Counted from the first letter of the stretch, positions 19,592 to 30,798 are shown. The stretch is 64,000 bases of DNA from Brachynemurus nebulosus (GCA_035578155.1 JAPWDM010000001.1:84538150-84602149), one strand, 5' to 3'. The notes: generated by a model not told the origin, from the letters alone. A program made the numbers and translations.

Positions 19592-22507
19592 GTGATAAAA
19601 GAGGAAAGTTTATGGAATAAAGTAAATAAGATAAAAGAAGTACCAAAAAATGAAAGATATAAAATAGAAAACAATGTAAATATAATGCATTTTAATGTTC
19701 AAGGGCTACTAAAAAAAGAATCTTTATTAGAAGTGTTATTAGACGAAATGAGTATTAAAATTGACGTAATGTGTGTTTGTGAACATTGGATGTGTGAAGA
19801 TAAAATAAAAATGTTAACAATAGGGAACATGAAATTAGGAACCTATTTCTGTAGAAAAACAATGAAACGTGGTGGAAGTTGTATCCTCATTAAACCGCAT
19901 TATAAATATGACGTGTTCAGTGAAATAGAACAATTAGCAGTTGAATTAAATTTTGAAGTCTCAGCAATTAAAATATTAGACATACGTACTGTTATAATAT
20001 GTGTTTATAGGACACCTAATAGCAACGTTGATGTTTTTATTGACAAATTATATAAATGTTTGACTATTGTTTCAAGTATAAAATATTTTTCTAACATCAT
20101 AATATGTGGTGACATCAATATCGACTTTTTACAACAAAGTAAATATGTAGATGATATTCAGCAAATCCTGTCTTCATTTAATTTTAGTGTAGTAATAAGA
20201 CAACCTACTCGTATTACAAATACAAGTGCAACATGTATTGACAATTTTTTTGTAAATTTTGCTTATCTAGGTTTTGATATTTGTCATAGTTCATTGTCTG
20301 ATCATACTTACCAGGTGTTAACAATACATGGAAATTGGAAGTCATTCAAACGTTCTATATACTGCGAGCATAGAGATTACTCTGATAATAATACGAAATA
20401 TTTTTTGTTCCTTCTTGCTAGAGAAAATTGGGATGAGGTGTTTTGTGAGGAGAATCCAAACAAGGCATTTCATACATTTTACTCTATTTATAAATATTAT
20501 TATGAAGTAGCTTTCCCCAAAAAAAGAATAATTTTAAATAATACTCAAGATCGTAGTAATGAATGGATAACTCCTGAAATAAAAAGAGTATCTGCTGAAA
20601 AAAACAAAATCCGTGCTGATATCCGAAAATCAAATGACTCAATGGAAATATCAGAACTTAGAACTTACTATAAAGAATTGTGTAATCATATTAAGACATT
20701 AGTTAAAGCCGCTAAGCAGTCGTATTATGATAATAAAATTCAATCATCAGATAATAAAATGAAAGCATGTTGGAATGTTATAAACAACTTAGTTAAACCA
20801 AATCAGGTTAAACAAAAAATTATAGAAATCAAGAATCAATCTGGACAAATAATAACCGACCAAAAAGAAATTGCTGAAATTTTTAATGATTTTTTCACAA
20901 ATATTGCAAAAAACTTAAATTTAAACAGTGCAAACTTCGATTTTCATATAAATAAATTAGACCAATGTATTTTCCTTTATCCTTGTGATGAACTGGAAAT
21001 ATTTGGAATAATACAAGAATTAAAAAACAAAAACTCATGTGGTTGGGATGACATTCCCAGTCCAGTTATAAAGCAAAGCGCAGATTTTATTATTGTGCCG
21101 TTGGCGTACATTATCAATGAGAGCTTACAACAAGGAATCTTTCCTGAAATGCTCAAGAAAGCTGTAGTTGTTCCAGTATTTAAAAAAGACAATCCTTGTG
21201 AAATAAAAAATTACAGACCTATATCCCTACTAACAGTATTTTCCAAAATTTTTGAAAAAGTAATATATAATAGGTTAGTAAATTTTTTTACTAAATACGA
21301 CATTATTAAACAAGAACAACACGGTTTTGTGCGTAAACGATCCATTGACCAAGCTGTTTTTAAGAGTTACATTGAAATTTTCGACGCGCTTAACAATAAT
21401 GAAATAACAGCCGCTGCTTTTTTAGACTTAAGCAAAGCATTTGACTGCATAGATATAGATTTGCTCATTCATAAACTTAACTGCTACGGTATCAGAGGTA
21501 CAGCACTGAAACTCATTGCATCATACGTTAGCCAGCGTGAACAGTGTGTCAAAATAACATATCAAAAGAACGATGTGATTAACTATCTGTATTCAGACTA
21601 CAAGCCAATAACCAGGGGGGTCCCACAAGGGTCCATTTTAGGGCCGTTGCTTTTTATTTTATATATTAATGAACTACCTAGCATAATCCAAAATAAGGTT
21701 ATCCTCTTTGCTGATGATACAACTGTTTTTTTCCGTAACAGTAATATACATCTACTTAGAGAAAACATTGTGCAAACTCTTTGTGATTTGCAAAAATGGT
21801 TTGAAAATAATACATTGAAACTAAACATTGACAAAACACAGTTGGTCTGTTTCAGGAACAATATAGGCAACATTCAGATTAAGGATCAAAAAATTGAATC
21901 ATTTGACTATGCAAAGTTTCTTGGCATTTATCTTGATAACAAATTGGATGGGAAAAAACATATTGAATTTTTAACCAATAAGTTAGCTAAACTTAGTTTT
22001 GCGCTATATAAATTAAGAGATCTTGTGTCATTTGATATTTTGATACAAACCTATTATGCACAGATTCATTCGAATATAAAATATGGGATTTTATTTTGGG
22101 GAAATTCAGTGTTAGTAGAAAAAGTGTTAGTTGCACAAAAGAGATGTCTAAGAATCATGGTAAATGCCAAATCTACGGAACACGCTCGTCCAATTTTCAG
22201 GGATTTAAAGATACTTACAGTGATTGATACTTATATTATGGAGTGTGCAATATTTGTGAAAAATAACTATCAATTATTTGAGAAATATCAGTACGATCAT
22301 TCATACAATACACGAGGCGCGGATAAACTTGTAACTATTCAGTCAACAAAGACGTATATAAATATTGGAGTGCTAAACATGTGTATTAAAATTTTTAATA
22401 ACATTCCAACACATTTAAAAAATTTAAATAATAGGCAATTTAAGAATGAATTAAAAAGTTTTTTGTTGACAAAGAATTTTTATAATATTAAGGAATTTAT
22501 GGAATGA
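19592..22507 (+). CDS. ORF2: APE endonuclease and reverse transcriptase
   Basis: 971 codons open from 19592; the first in-frame ATG is 19685 (MHFNVQGLLKK). Endonuclease (to about residue 250) keeps CEHW, VYRTPNSNVD, IICGDINID and SLSDHTYQV, the catalytic E, D, N and H positions. RT (about 480-740) shows AVVVPVFKKDNP, NYRPISLL, AFLDLSKAFDCID, TRGVPQGSILGPLLF and FADDTTVF (21709-21720). The C-terminus ends in YNTRGAD...IFNNIPTHLKNL and LLTKNFYNIKEFME. It nicks target DNA and primes reverse transcription there. The whole frame is undamaged. Start may depend on reinitiation after ORF1, since no ATG lies within 90 bp of its stop. Confidence 0.9.
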   Translation: MIKEESLWNKVNKIKEVPKNERYKIENNVNIMHFNVQGLLKKESLLEVLLDEMSIKIDVMCVCEHWMCEDKIKMLTIGNMKLGTYFCRKTMKRGGSCILIKPHYKYDVFSEIEQLAVELNFEVSAIKILDIRTVIICVYRTPNSNVDVFIDKLYKCLTIVSSIKYFSNIIICGDINIDFLQQSKYVDDIQQILSSFNFSVVIRQPTRITNTSATCIDNFFVNFAYLGFDICHSSLSDHTYQVLTIHGNWKSFKRSIYCEHRDYSDNNTKYFLFLLARENWDEVFCEENPNKAFHTFYSIYKYYYEVAFPKKRIILNNTQDRSNEWITPEIKRVSAEKNKIRADIRKSNDSMEISELRTYYKELCNHIKTLVKAAKQSYYDNKIQSSDNKMKACWNVINNLVKPNQVKQKIIEIKNQSGQIITDQKEIAEIFNDFFTNIAKNLNLNSANFDFHINKLDQCIFLYPCDELEIFGIIQELKNKNSCGWDDIPSPVIKQSADFIIVPLAYIINESLQQGIFPEMLKKAVVVPVFKKDNPCEIKNYRPISLLTVFSKIFEKVIYNRLVNFFTKYDIIKQEQHGFVRKRSIDQAVFKSYIEIFDALNNNEITAAAFLDLSKAFDCIDIDLLIHKLNCYGIRGTALKLIASYVSQREQCVKITYQKNDVINYLYSDYKPITRGVPQGSILGPLLFILYINELPSIIQNKVILFADDTTVFFRNSNIHLLRENIVQTLCDLQKWFENNTLKLNIDKTQLVCFRNNIGNIQIKDQKIESFDYAKFLGIYLDNKLDGKKHIEFLTNKLAKLSFALYKLRDLVSFDILIQTYYAQIHSNIKYGILFWGNSVLVEKVLVAQKRCLRIMVNAKSTEHARPIFRDLKILTVIDTYIMECAIFVKNNYQLFEKYQYDHSYNTRGADKLVTIQSTKTYINIGVLNMCIKIFNNIPTHLKNLNNRQFKNELKSFLLTKNFYNIKEFME

Positions 22508-22542
22508 CTTATTCTATGTACTCTGTACTTTATTGAATAAAG

Positions 22543-22573
<31 letters not shown>
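22543..22573. repeat. (ATT)n tail of the LINE
   Basis: About ten TTA/ATT units directly after the AATAAA of the LINE. Confidence 0.85.
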
Positions 22574-22583
<10 letters not shown>

Positions 22584-22589
22584 GTGCAA

Positions 22590-22718
22590 ATGCAAGACCA
22601 AGACCAAAACTACCAAATCTTGGTCTTGGTCTTGGTAGATCGGGTTGAGTCTTGGTCTTGAAAATGCAGTCTTGGTCTTAGTCTTGGTATTGCTAAAAAA
22701 TCTTGCACTTTCTTGCAT
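22590..22718. mobile_element. Short CAAGAC-rich element with 8-bp inverted ends
   Basis: ATGCAAGA (22590-22597) and TCTTGCAT (22711-22718) are exact inverted ends. The interior is built from CAAGAC/GTCTTG hexamers on both strands and can fold on itself. No ORF of substance. Confidence 0.6.
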
Positions 22719-22861
22719 CTTTTTTTATTAGCAAATTTTCGAATCGAAAATTCAGCTGTCGCAGCCACTGTCACGGTGCGACTTGATAATTTACCGCATC
22801 ATAGTGTCAAGCCCGGTTCTATGCTAGAAGTTTGTTTTGAGGTTTCTAGAACCCAATAATG

Positions 22862-23128
22862 CGGTGGTGAATTTACCAGCAGGACGAGTAACCTGGAGCT
22901 TAGAGCGGCAAATTTTAGGGGCAGCAAATTTGGGACCAGAGGGTTTTTTCTTTTTTGCTCGTCATTAATTTTTTGGTAAGAAAAAGGGCAATAATAACCC
23001 ACAATTTCGCTCTTAAAATTATAATCAATCAGGAAAAAAGTGAAAAAGTTATTAAGATATTTTTTAGGGAATTTTAGGCGGCAATTTTTCCGGTGTCTAG
23101 AGCGACACTTAGAAAAAATCCCTTACTG
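22862..23128. mobile_element. hAT-type MITE, family M, copy 2
   Basis: Ends CGGTGGTGAATTTACC and AAATCCCTTACTG resemble those of 15360-15592, with the same internal order (GCGGCAAATTTTAGGGGCAG, TTTTGCTCGT, AAGTTATTAAGA). Flanks CAATAATG and CAGAAATG match 6 of 8. Same orientation as copy 1. Confidence 0.8.
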
Positions 23129-23146
23129 CAGAAATGATACCTATTT

Positions 23147-23153
<7 letters not shown>

Positions 23154-23233
<80 letters not shown>
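23154..23233. repeat. (TA)n microsatellite
   Basis: About 40 TA units inside dispersed repeat D. Confidence 0.95.
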
Positions 23234-23235
<2 letters not shown>

Positions 23236-23600
23236 CTTTAAGTCTCGAACGAAATATTCTATTTTTATGAAGTTTGGTTACGTTGAAAGTTTGGAAAGTT
23301 TGAACATTCAAAAATCTTGGAAGAGTTCGCTAGCCAGACACTTCAATTCAAAAATCCTTAAAAAAGTAATTTTTGCTAAAATTCCAGTTTTTTAAAATTT
23401 TTTACACCATGGCAAAGAGTAAAAAAATCCCATAAAATAGCTTTTAGAATCAGCATCCTATGTTAACGGATCTTCGAGAAAAAATAATTTTTTAACGGAG
23501 AATTCGCTATGTTATATAAGATGCTGCAAAAAGGGGTATTTTTAATTATATAGTCATAAATTTATAATTTGGATGGTTTTGTGAAATCGCACTGATTTAG

Positions 23601-24241
23601 AGCATGGGTAGAATTACATATTCTGCAATATATAATACACAAGAAGTCGAGAATATATCAGAAAATGAACTAAGGCCTTTTTTAGTGATGTATTTATCTA
23701 AAGATGAGAAGGGAGATCTCCCAGGGCGACTTCCCATTATCTTGTTATGTGAAATTGTATTTTATGAGGCTAAAAGTTAAAAATAGTTAATTTCCGGAAG
23801 TTCCAATCAAAGTTATGTCAAATTGTATATGTGCTTCAGTTATTTTTCTTTTTTATTTAAAAAAAAGAGTTTGGCCATAAATCTATTTTTTTTCAGTGGA
23901 ATGTCTCCATATATTAAAAATTGAAATTGACCTACAGTAATAAAAAATAAAAATTATGTGACAAAAAGAAATTGAACAATCGTAAAGGGTCGCTTGAAAA
24001 AATAATAATAAAATAATAAAATGTCTTCTTCGCATTTGTGCTGCTTTGCTTGGAATGTTTAACATATGTGCGAAATTCTCTTAATGTGTAGATATACCGG
24101 TACGATCGACCGGACAGTCTAAGCTCCAATATAATTTTATTATCCTACTTCACTCATAACCAACCAAACACTCAAGTAGGTAATAATTTCTGAACAATTA
24201 AAGTCAAGTAGATATTAATTTAGGATAAACAAAATTTGATA
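23601..24241. other. Gene-free AT-rich stretch
   Basis: Nothing supported. Short minus-strand frames at 23883-24129 overlap each other and show no domain. Confidence 0.6.
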
Positions 24242-24245
24242 CATG

Positions 24246-24584
24246 TGTTAGCCTTAGCAATTTCCCACTAATGCTAATTTGATGTTTCTCGTGCTTAATT
24301 ATTAAATAAAACACTCAAAATTATCAAAATTAACTTTATTGTCAGGAACGTTCTGTTCACCTCTTTCTCTCACATTAACCCATGCCAACCTGCTAAAAAA
24401 ACAGTCCCCAAATATCACAATACATGTTACATTTCAAATATGAATTATAGTCTTTAACTTTAAAGTGTGAGTTTACACAATGAAATTAATTTAATTTTAC
24501 AAAAATTATAATAAACATAATTTTATTAAATAATTTAGTAATTTGGTTGTCCCCAACAATTCGGTAATTTGATTGTCCCTAACA
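24246..24584 (-). repeat. 3' LTR of the Gypsy element
   Basis: 339 bp, TG...CA ends (TGTTAG...CTAACA palindromic tips). Immediately upstream on the minus strand is GGTCAGGACGGCCGAGC, a plausible polypurine-tract region. It retains a 28-bp segment missing in the other LTR. Confidence 0.9.
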
Positions 24585-24600
24585 GCTCGGCCGTCCTGAC

Positions 24601-25575
24601 CTACAAATCATCCTCGATTTGAGCGGTGGTAGTCGAATTTCGGTTGTGACCTATTTCACCATCTTTATTATTTGCGACGTCATTATCCTCTTCAACGTAA
24701 AGATGGCCATCGTCGTCATACAATTCGTCCGAGTCCAGAAGTCTACACCAGGCTTTCATTCGATCCGACGAATATACTTCATTGAACGTCCGCTGGGTAC
24801 GTTCAGCTCCTGGTATGTCCTGGATTACGTAACGATCGTTTGGTAAAACTTTAGCCACAATATAGGGTCCTTTGAATCTTGGTTCTAGCTTTTTCGACTC
24901 ACCCGTCGCAAAAGCTTCTTTCTTCAGCAGCACTAAGTCACCTTCGCTATACTTGGTCGGTGCTCGGTGTTTAGCATTAAACCTCGTCTTTTGCCGCGCC
25001 TGATCGGCATCCATCCACTGTTTTGCCGACTGACGAAGGTCCTCCACTGGTATCTCCTCTTGGCCTATGTTATCGTGCACCGCCAAGGTTAACTTATTTT
25101 GTAAACAATTACGCGGTTTAAATCCGAAAAACAACTCATGGGGGGATACGCGCGTAGTTTTATGTGGTCGAACGTTGAGTGCCCACTGTATTGCCCGAAG
25201 GTTTTCGTCCCATCTGTTATCAACAGACATGGTCCTAACTGCACTGATGATTGTCCGATTATACCTCTCCACCTGACCATTTGCCCTGGGGGTCGCTGTC
25301 GCGTTCATCACATTCTTTATCACATTCGCCTCACAATATTTCCGAAATTCTGCTGAACTAAAGGCTGTACCTTTATCTGATATAATGCGATTTGGAGTAC
25401 CCAAGACACCAAATACCCGGTCCAACGCAGCACACACAGATTTAGTTTTTGTATCGCGGACAGCGTGAAGTAATACCAATTTAGAAAACGCACAGATAAT
25501 CACAAGCAAATGACAATTTCCTCTGGCACTCTTAGGAAACGGACCCTCATGATCGATGTGGATTGTGTGGAATGG
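24601..25575 (-). pseudogene. Gypsy integrase
   Basis: Open from the deletion junction (about 25570) to 24601. It keeps HIDHEGPFPKSARGN (first D), NRIISDKGTAFSSAEF (second D) and TPRANGQVERYN (E), so the DDE triad is intact, then LNVRPHKTTRVSPHELFFG and a GPY/F-like FKGPYIVAKVLPNDRY domain. The zinc-binding HHCC part and everything before the first D are deleted. Integrase inserts the cDNA; this copy cannot be made as a proper pol product because gag reads in another frame. Confidence 0.85.
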
Positions 25576-26272
25576 AATTGGAGTCTATCCCTCCAATAAT
25601 ATATTTAATAACAGCTCCATCGCTCATATTCGCTTTACTGGCTATTGCAACCATTGTATAGACATATTCTTCATACGTTTCATTATATCTTTTCTTCCTT
25701 TTAGCCAATTTAAAATGAACATCAGCTTCGTCAGTAGCATTAGGAAAACTATCAATTAAATTTCGTTTCAAGGTCTCCCACATTTCCGTAGCTCTTAATT
25801 GATACACATTGAACCATAAGCGAGCCGCGCCTTTGAGCTTAGGAATGGCTTTCAACAAAGCGATTTTCGAAGACCATCCGTACGCAATTGCTATACTATC
25901 TACCTTATCCGCCCACTGTTGCGCTGTTAGTTGATAAACCGATTTTGCTGGGTCAAATTCAGGTACAATATCTATTCGATCGTATAAAACAGTCGTTTCC
26001 ACTGGTTGTGTTTGACTTATCGTAACATTCGATCTGGTATTTTCAAATAGTGTTCGTTCGCGAACTAGTAGCTCTCGTTCACGTTTCAACAATTCTCGTT
26101 CCCATTCTATCAAGTCTCGCGAAGCCAGTTCTCCATTTTCCGAGCTTTGTGCCACCGGTTGCGATATTATATTCTGTTCGTGCGTCACTCGTGTATTAGC
26201 TCGTTGAACAGGGTCGTCAACATTATAAGCAAAAGGTAAATGTGACAAACTTAATGATCTTTGTCCTGCCAT
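25547..26272 (-). pseudogene. Gypsy gag, C-terminally truncated
   Basis: Starts MAGQRSLSLSHLPFAYN at 26272. A long heptad-like EWERELLKRERELLVRERTL stretch is followed by a capsid-like domain (YQLTAQQWADKVDSIA, KLKGAARLWFNVYQL, LIDSFP, YNETYEEYVYTMVAIA). It ends at the deletion junction, with no zinc knuckle left. Junction repeats (ATTCCATTCCA) suggest a short-homology deletion. Gag forms the particle. Confidence 0.85.
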
Positions 26273-26933
26273 AGTAAAAAAAATGCAAAGTATTCAACGA
26301 AAATATATATATATTTTTTTTCAAATTTTATTAAAACTATATTTGGCGCAAAACAGTTCACTTAGTTCCGCGACTATATTTTATCAACACAAACAACCAA
26401 CGGTTACCGTCATTCCCGTCGCGCGCTTTGACACAGATCGGCGTGTATGTATCTTCGTTTGTATTTCTTTCTTTTACTAGCAACAATTCTCATCTATTGC
26501 ACTCGCTCTTACTAACGTATAGTTTATGTTAACACAATTTATGTCAATTTTAGGAGGAATTTTCACTAAATTTTCGAATAAAATAAAGAAAATCTTTTCC
26601 AGTACTTTATTTAACATGAAAAGTATCACCACTTTTAAACAGCTGTCCACAAACTTCATATTAAAATCGAACAACGTTCATTAATGGCACTTTCGTTTTC
26701 ATAACAAGTTACCAGTTTAAACAATTGTTCATTCAATACGAAACTTCATATAATTGATAATTTACACAACCGCACACGAGAAGCAAAAACAAATGTCCAT
26801 TTATGGAATTTCCATTCATGAAAATATCCAGTTTCTTCCGAACAATTGTCTATCTCCGCGTCACACCAATATCGTTGGTTATGCACACTTCACTTTCTAC
26901 AAATTTTGGTTAAACATCCCACTTCTGAAATTT

Positions 26934-27239
26934 TGTTAGCCTTAGCAATTTCCTACTAATGCTAATTTGATGTTTCTCGTACTTAATTATTAACTTTATT
27001 GTCAGGAACGTTCTGTTCACCCCTTTCTCTCACATTAACCCATGCCAACCTGCTAAAAAAAACAGTCCCCAAATATCACAATACATGGTACATTTCAAAT
27101 ATGAATTATAGTCTTTAAAGTGTGAGTTTACACAATGAAATTAATTTAATTTTACAAAAATTATAATAAACATAATTTAATTAAATAATTTAGTAATTTG
27201 GTTGTCCCCAACAATTCGGCAATTTGATTGTCCCTAACA
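26934..27239 (-). repeat. 5' LTR of the Gypsy element
   Basis: 306 bp, same ends as the other LTR, shorter by about 28 bp and 6 bp at sites with local direct repeats. Confidence 0.9.
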
Positions 27240-27243
27240 CATG

Positions 27244-28115
27244 TTTTGGCCAATCAAGGGCCTTGGTGCCTTGAAGGGCCTAAAATAGAAGCAATTCTAA
27301 GACTGTTGGTATAGTAACTATACTAAGTTCTTACGGTGCGGAAATTAGCCATGCTAATAAAATATGAAGATAGTCATTTTAGAGTCATTGGGCGAGCAGG
27401 GTCAAGTGTTATAAATAATTGATTTTGCACAGAATTTTGGAATATATGATTGAATTGACCTATATAAATTTTACCTATAATTCAGATAATTTTATGCAAG
27501 TGAAACCGCGGGTCTCAGCCATATGCATATACATATATATTTTAAGATCATTGGACGAACGGAGCGAAACACTAGAAGAAACTGATTTTATAAAGAAATT
27601 TAGAATATTTAATTTAAATGTAAAGTGACATCAAAATTAACCCCCAGCACTATCTAATAGAATTAAGATTAAACGGTTGGATTTTGAAAATATTTTATGA
27701 AAATTAAATATGCTATGGAAATATGAATACGGTTAATTTAGGGTTATTAGGCGAGAATTATGCTCAGAATTTTAGAATATCAAATTTGAATGAACCTCGA
27801 GGTCAGAATTGTCCGTCAAGGCCATCAAATAAGCCCCAAATTAATTGTGATATTAAAATTGTCCCCTGCTATCTTGGTGCCCCAAGCAAGGCTTAAAATG
27901 GAAATACTCCTAAAACTACCTATTGATACGGGTATCTAGCTACATAAGGGTGCGGAATTTAGCCATGCTATTGAAATATGCAGATTGCTACTTTAGAATC
28001 GTTTGACGAGCGGAGCCAGGTATTATTTCCGAATATCTAATTTAAAATTGATCATTTGACCAATAGTTAAGATAATTTTACGTGGGTGAAACCACGGGTC
28101 ACAGCTAGTATTAAG
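27244..28115. repeat. Two to three diverged repeat units, Helitron-like 3' end
   Basis: A block with TAGCCATGCTA..AAATATG, TTTAGA, a GACGAGCGGAGC-like motif and finally GTGAAACC(A/G)CGGGTC occurs at about 27340-27520 and 27950-28110; a partial, more diverged version lies between. The last unit ends ACGTGGGTGAAACCACGGG (CGTGG/CCACG hairpin) then CAGCTAGTA, like Helitron 3' termini. No helicase is present, so the class is tentative. Confidence 0.45.
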
Positions 28116-28391
28116 TAATTTAAAAATGTTATTATTAAAGTCACTGTTTATTTGTAAATTAAGAATTTTGGATTTTTATTATTTATAAAATAGAAATTTT
28201 GGATTTTTTTGGAAAGAAAAAATATCTTCATAAAGGCCTTCCAGTTTACTATTTAAGTTCCTTTTTTAATATTTAAAAATAAAACACAAAGGCAATTGGC
28301 GGATAAGCATGGGTAGGAATGCTCTCGTACGAATTGTATTGGCTTTTTCCCTGCTAACTGTTATCGGCACAAAATTGTAATTTACTGAGAT

Positions 28392-28893
28392 TCAGCCCCT
28401 AAAAACTTTCCTTAAAAAGCCCCGATCAACCGGAAAATCATCATCAGTTTTTAAACCACCAAAATGACAAATCGCTTGTGGACTTTCAATTACATTTCGC
28501 TTGTAGACATTTAATACCGTAGATGAAAGGAAAAATTCGACTTCCGTGATGGGGCTCCGCTGCTCACGGCGTTTTTTAATTACAGCGCCTGTGAAATCGG
28601 TTGTATTTACAGCTAGAATTGCGGAATTATAAAGTTTTTGTTTTTTTATTTGAGGCTCTTTCACACCATCTTTTATTATTTTTTCTTTTTTTACCTCGTT
28701 TCTCTTATATATTTTTTTATTTCTGTTAGAGTTTTCTTAAAGCCTTTCAGGTGTAAATATCCGTTTCCGTTTGTACAAAACGCATTCCAGTTTTTCAATA
28801 ACAGAATCACCATATGGTTTAGCGTTTGGTTTAATTCCATATGGAACATGGTTTAATTCCTTGCATTTGTATCCCACCACTGCTGCATTCATA
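28392..28893 (-). pseudogene. Unrecognised protein remnant, one stop
   Basis: ATG at 28892 opens 51 codons (AAVVGYKCKELNHVPYGIKP, RKRIFTPERL) to TAA at 28737-28739. The same frame then continues through a lysine-rich linker to 28392 (KKQKLYNSAILAVNTTDF, FFLSSTVLNVYKRNVIES, GGLKTDDDFPVDRGF). Balanced composition and frame continuity argue for real coding origin, about 165 residues. I do not recognise the family. No splice sites are evident. Confidence 0.4.
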
Positions 28894-29280
28894 ACATGTT
28901 ATAATATGATTGATAAACACTTTCAAACCATATTTGAAAATCTGGGGAACTAACAAGTAACACTACCTAAGTATCAATCGCCAATCTTCTTGAAACTTTG
29001 CTGGTATGTAAAATAAACAAAAATAAGGGACCCGTATTTTTTTTATCGGCCAAGGTCCACGTTCACGGGGTGAAACCAGCTCTTGGTGTTCAAATCGTAT
29101 TTCTTAAGGTATCTCGAAAATATAAGAGGTAGAGGAAAACTTTAAATTGACGAAATGTTCCTCTTTAAAAGATCTATTCACCTGTATAGGTTAAACTAGT
29201 ATATAACTAGGTTTATAAGAGGGGCTGAAGGGATGAAAATGGGGGTAAATTTTGTTTTCCAGCCTGAGTGGCTCAATGTA

Positions 29281-29403
29281 CAGTTCAACCAATTTGACTT
29301 TGCCGCTTCAAGGTCATTTTTTCTTTATACTAAGTACTATCTCACTTCTTTAAGAATGCATTTTTAATGACCTTGAAGCGGCAAAGTCAGATTTGTTGAA
29401 CTG
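29281..29403. mobile_element. Foldback Tc1/mariner-type MITE, 123 bp
   Basis: Near-perfect 40-bp inverted arms: CAGTTCAACCAATTTGACTT at the left, and the right end inverted reads CAGTTCAACAAATCTGACTT, both continuing TGCCGCTTCAAGGTCATT. TA on both sides (29279-29280, 29404-29405). Confidence 0.85.
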
Positions 29404-30351
29404 TATCAAATTTTTATCATCATAAATGGAAAGAGAAAATATGTGTGGTATTCAAGACATATAAAGAAGAAAAAAATGGGATAAATTATATTGCAGTATT
29501 ATTGATTGCAAATACCTTTTATATTTTTTTATTTTTGTTTATTTCATCATGAAAATGTAAATTTTTACTTTCCGATAATGATTCGTGTATTTTGCAGTTA
29601 CTTACTAAATTGGTAATTTAGTCATGTGCATATGTGGTAACTCCTAATGTGTATTTCTTACACCTATTTCTACGAAAGCTCTCTGATCTACCTGTGTTAA
29701 TGAATACTCGACAAGAAGCAGTGATCTCTTTCGTTTACTGTTCAGATGCGTCACGTCCATCTTCAATAATTTTACGCAACAATTCCGCGCGCTATGCTTA
29801 TTTATCCTACTACGTATTTCTTCGAGAATATTCTATAACGTGCTGGAAGTACTTATTCTAGAAAAAAATATTTCAAAAGGAATAGATAAATATTAATAAA
29901 AGTGTTGCATTATTTTCTTACAAACTTAATATTAAAACTTCTATTTAACCAACGCTACATTTTCTTTTCGGTTTATTATTTTTTCTTTACTTGATTTCTC
30001 TCTTAGCCAGTACCTTACTGTCCATTTTTTAATGCCAAATGTTCCTAAGAACGTCTTTGAACATACTCTCATTTTTTGGTTATTTAATTTTAATTCTCAA
30101 GCTCATGACTGCGGTCCAAACGCACCCCACGCAAACTCTGGACTACACTCCTGAACTAGCGAGAAATAGTACCGATTCCCGATGTGAACCATAAATTAGT
30201 TCGAAGGTCTCTGAGCAGTCGGTCGGTTGCACTTCTAGTTGTTGGTCAGTTGTTACACAATGTGTTTACAAATTGTGTGTGGGTTTGTGTATGAACCCCA
30301 GTCGTGAGTTTACGTTCAACTTTTGTGACAGTAAGTTTATTTTATATTTTA

Positions 30352-30798
30352 CAGTAGAGTCCCGGTCATCCGCCCTTCGGTTATCCGCCATTCCGTTTTA
30401 TCCGCCACACCATCGACATTTTTAAAATTGATTAATGCTATATTTAAAAAATCGGCCGAGAGCGTGTAGGTATCAGTGAGGTTTCACGAAAATCACTAGT
30501 TTTTTTCGCTCATCTTAAACCATCTTATCTACAATTTCCGGCAGTAAGTCAATGTTAAACTGATGGTTAAACTATGTACAGTATAATTAAACTGATTATA
30601 AGTTTATTTTAATATCTTTTAACATTAATATATGTACATTTACGCTTTTGTAATTTCTAAATGTACACTAAATATACAATAAACAAACGTTAGTAGTGTA
30701 CTAAATTTGTTGTTTATTCAACCGTCCCTATTATCCGCCATTTTAAGTTATCCGCCCTTCTGCCGGCCCCTTTATTGCGGATAACCGGGACTCTATTG
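30352..30798. mobile_element. Tigger/pogo-type MITE, 447 bp
   Basis: Ends CAGTAGAGTCCCGG and CCGGGACTCTATTG (one mismatch) with TA on each side (30350-30351, 30799-30800). Subterminal TTATCCGCC motifs recur four or more times near both ends. No ORF. The TIR style is that of Tigger elements; it differs from the TIRs of the pogo element at 51.9 kb, so that is not its obvious parent. Confidence 0.85.

Larger units (their letters stand above)
18793..22573 (+). mobile_element. CR1/Daphne-like LINE, both ORFs open
   Basis: ORF1 (18820-19587), ORF2 (19592-22507), short 3' UTR with AATAAA at about 22536 and an ATT/TTA tail at 22543-22573. The 5' side follows a TA microsatellite directly. Neither ORF contains a stop or frameshift, unlike every other LINE here. 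Clade placement within the CR1/Jockey group is from the RT and C-terminal style, not a tree. Confidence 0.85.
22741..23600 (+). repeat. Dispersed repeat D, copy 1 (with nested MITE and TA tract)
   Basis: Order: a block around AGTTTGTTTTGAGGTTTCTAG, a (TA)n tract (23154-23233), then CTCGAACGAAAT, CAAAAATCTTGGA, AGAATTCGCTATGTTAT and GATGCTGC. The same order occurs at 56000-56595 with its own TA tract in the same place. A hAT-type MITE (22862-23128) interrupts this copy; copy 2 has the uninterrupted site. Confidence 0.75.
24242..27243 (-). mobile_element. Ty3/Gypsy LTR retrotransposon, internally deleted
   Basis: Two LTRs (24246-24584 and 26934-27239) bracket gag and integrase on the minus strand. 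A 4-bp duplication CATG flanks it (24242-24245 and 27240-27243). Protease, RT and RNase H are absent: gag runs straight into integrase near 25550-25570. The LTRs differ by two indels (about 28 and 6 bp) and only a handful of substitutions, so the insertion is fairly young. Confidence 0.9.
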
